Shown here in pieces: positions 63,090-64,000 of a stretch of DNA of 64,000 nucleotides. The stretch covers positions 248,001 through 312,000 of the forward strand of contig NZ_FNOS01000004.1 of the NCBI RefSeq assembly GCF_900107115.1, given 5' to 3'. Origin of the DNA: Salimicrobium album. GTDB lineage: Bacteria > Bacillota > Bacilli > Bacillales > Halobacillaceae. Position numbers and translations under genes: made by a program. The first letter of the stretch is position 1. Every line of letters starts with the position of its first letter. Under the pieces are notes generated by a model, which saw only the letters and a list, made by a program, of their open reading frames with translations, was not told the DNA's origin and did no database searches.

Positions 63090-64000
63090 GTTATACGGAG
63101 GATCTCTCACGTTACATCACCCATTTCATCGATCAACTTACTTTATCCGGAGTGAAACATGCCGTAATATCACCGGGGTCGCGTTCGACACCGCTCGCGA
63201 TTACGGCAGCCGAATCCGGAGGTGTGAAGCACTGGATCCAGCTGGATGAACGTTCCGCTGGATTTTTTGCAGTCGGACTTGCAAAGGAGAAGCAGGAACC
63301 TGTAGCCCTTATTTGTACCTCCGGGACAGCTGCTGCCAACTATTACCCGGCTGTGATTGAAGCCTTCTACAGCCGGGTGCCGCTGATTCTGCTTACGGCA
63401 GACCGTCCGCATGAACTGAGGGATGTAGGTGCCCCGCAGTCCATAGACCAGAATAATATGTACGGGTCCTACACGAAATGGTTTCATGACATGATGATTC
63501 CGGAAGCGGGTATGGAAATGTATGCCAGGAAACAGGCGGCCCGGTCTGTAGAGGAATCTCTGAGAAACCATCCAGGTCCTGTGCAGCTGAACTTCCCTTT
63601 AAGAGAGCCGCTCATGCCTGATTTCAGTCTCTCCGGTCTGTGGAGAGGAGAGCGGACTTTCTCTCCGTTCACCCGGGGCAAATTGAGAGTGGAGGAGGGT
63701 GAACTGCAACGGCTTGCCGGTCGCTTCCGAAAACGCGGTAAGGGAGTAATCGTCTGCGGCCCGCAGACAGACTCTTCGCTCGTACCGGCAATTGAAAAGC
63801 TCGCAAAAGCGCTGGACGTCCCTGTCTTCGCCGATCCGTTGTCCCAGCTTCGTACTGCCGGGTTTTCGGAAGAGTACATTATTACGCATTATGATTCCCT
63901 CCTCCGTTCGGAAAGGTTCAACGCCCTGCTGCTCGAAGCCGATTATGTTGTGAGATTCGGGGCGATGCCCGTCTCAAAAGCGTATTTGAAATGGGTGCAG
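63086..64000 (+). CDS. menD: SEPHCHC synthase MenD (3' end outside window)
   Basis: ThDP-dependent enzyme joining isochorismate and 2-oxoglutarate. The first 305 codons are present and open to the window end. The N-terminal Pyr domain shows HAVISPGSRSTPLAI (about 24-38), the ThDP-activating Glu in QLDERSAGFFAVGLA (about 55), CTSGTAAANYYPAVIEA and LLTADRPHELRDVGAPQSIDQ-type sequence (landmarks). AGGAGGGG lies at the end of menF. The ThDP-binding domain lies beyond the window. Confidence 0.95.
   Translation, partial: MSYTEDLSRYITHFIDQLTLSGVKHAVISPGSRSTPLAITAAESGGVKHWIQLDERSAGFFAVGLAKEKQEPVALICTSGTAAANYYPAVIEAFYSRVPLILLTADRPHELRDVGAPQSIDQNNMYGSYTKWFHDMMIPEAGMEMYARKQAARSVEESLRNHPGPVQLNFPLREPLMPDFSLSGLWRGERTFSPFTRGKLRVEEGELQRLAGRFRKRGKGVIVCGPQTDSSLVPAIEKLAKALDVPVFADPLSQLRTAGFSEEYIITHYDSLLRSERFNALLLEADYVVRFGAMPVSKAYLKWVQ

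Overview
The window looks like a chromosomal segment of a Gram-positive Bacillaceae species, probably a halophile or halotolerant relative of Bacillus. The reasons are AGGAGG-type ribosome sites, SigA-like promoters with 16-17 bp spacers, acidic proteins, two Na+-coupled transporter families (NhaC type and NSS type), and a gene content that matches the part of the B. subtilis chromosome holding suf, yunDE, yutDEFGI-yuzDB-yutM, yumCB-yuiBD, kapB-patB, yugIJ-pgi and menAFD. Both ends cut genes: sufS on the left and menD on the right. I see no rRNA, tRNA, CRISPR array, prophage or intact insertion sequence.

Layout. 1-3 kb: sufS-sufU-sufB Fe-S assembly genes. 3-7.4 kb: a DUF2332 protein, a small HTH/membrane pair, a run of very small membrane proteins (one apparently with a non-canonical start) and an Mta/TipA-like MerR regulator with a 19-bp-spacer promoter. 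7.5-12.2 kb: the most interesting locus, with two peptide-type ABC permeases lacking ATPase and binding protein, then an NprR-like RRNPP receptor overlapping by 4 bp a 42-codon secreted peptide gene, then a convergent subtilisin. 12.5-20.4 kb: DUF2207 protein, yunE-yunD, a lysine riboswitch in front of an NhaC-family transporter, and an NSS symporter with its MetS-like small subunit. 20.4-25 kb: the yut/yuz block. 25.1-26.8 kb: an AT-rich island with two unrecognised genes. 26.8-36 kb: DUF3870, a DUF819 transporter with ykfB/ykfC (murein-peptide use), a cdaR-gntP-glycerate kinase operon, and a six-repeat Ltp surface protein behind a long leader. 36-44.5 kb: cupin, Fe-alcohol dehydrogenase with a duplicated upstream element, DUF2339 protein, and a co-directional hssR-hssS-hrtB-hrtA haem-stress cluster with matching operators. 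44.5-52 kb: Zur-controlled rpsN paralogue, SDR, yumC, yumB (Rex-like site), yuiB, yuiD, deoD, kapB, patB. 52-57.8 kb: yugI, butanol-type dehydrogenase, HTH/membrane pair, pgi, trxA; two gap-free copies of a 144-bp structured repeat flank the HTH/pgi block. 57.8-64 kb: CGNR regulator, M42 peptidase, a DksA/YteA-like protein without zinc cysteines, a MenI-like thioesterase, menA and menF-menD.

How the genes work together: most are housekeeping (Fe-S clusters, menaquinone, NADH oxidation, glycolysis). The accessory logic lies in ligand- or metal-responsive control that can be read from the DNA: lysine riboswitch, Zur palindrome, Rex-like site, HssR-type direct repeats, MerR promoter and a peptide pheromone circuit. 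The strongest candidates for undescribed biology are the permease/receptor/pheromone/protease locus and the paired structured repeats at 54.9 and 57.2 kb.
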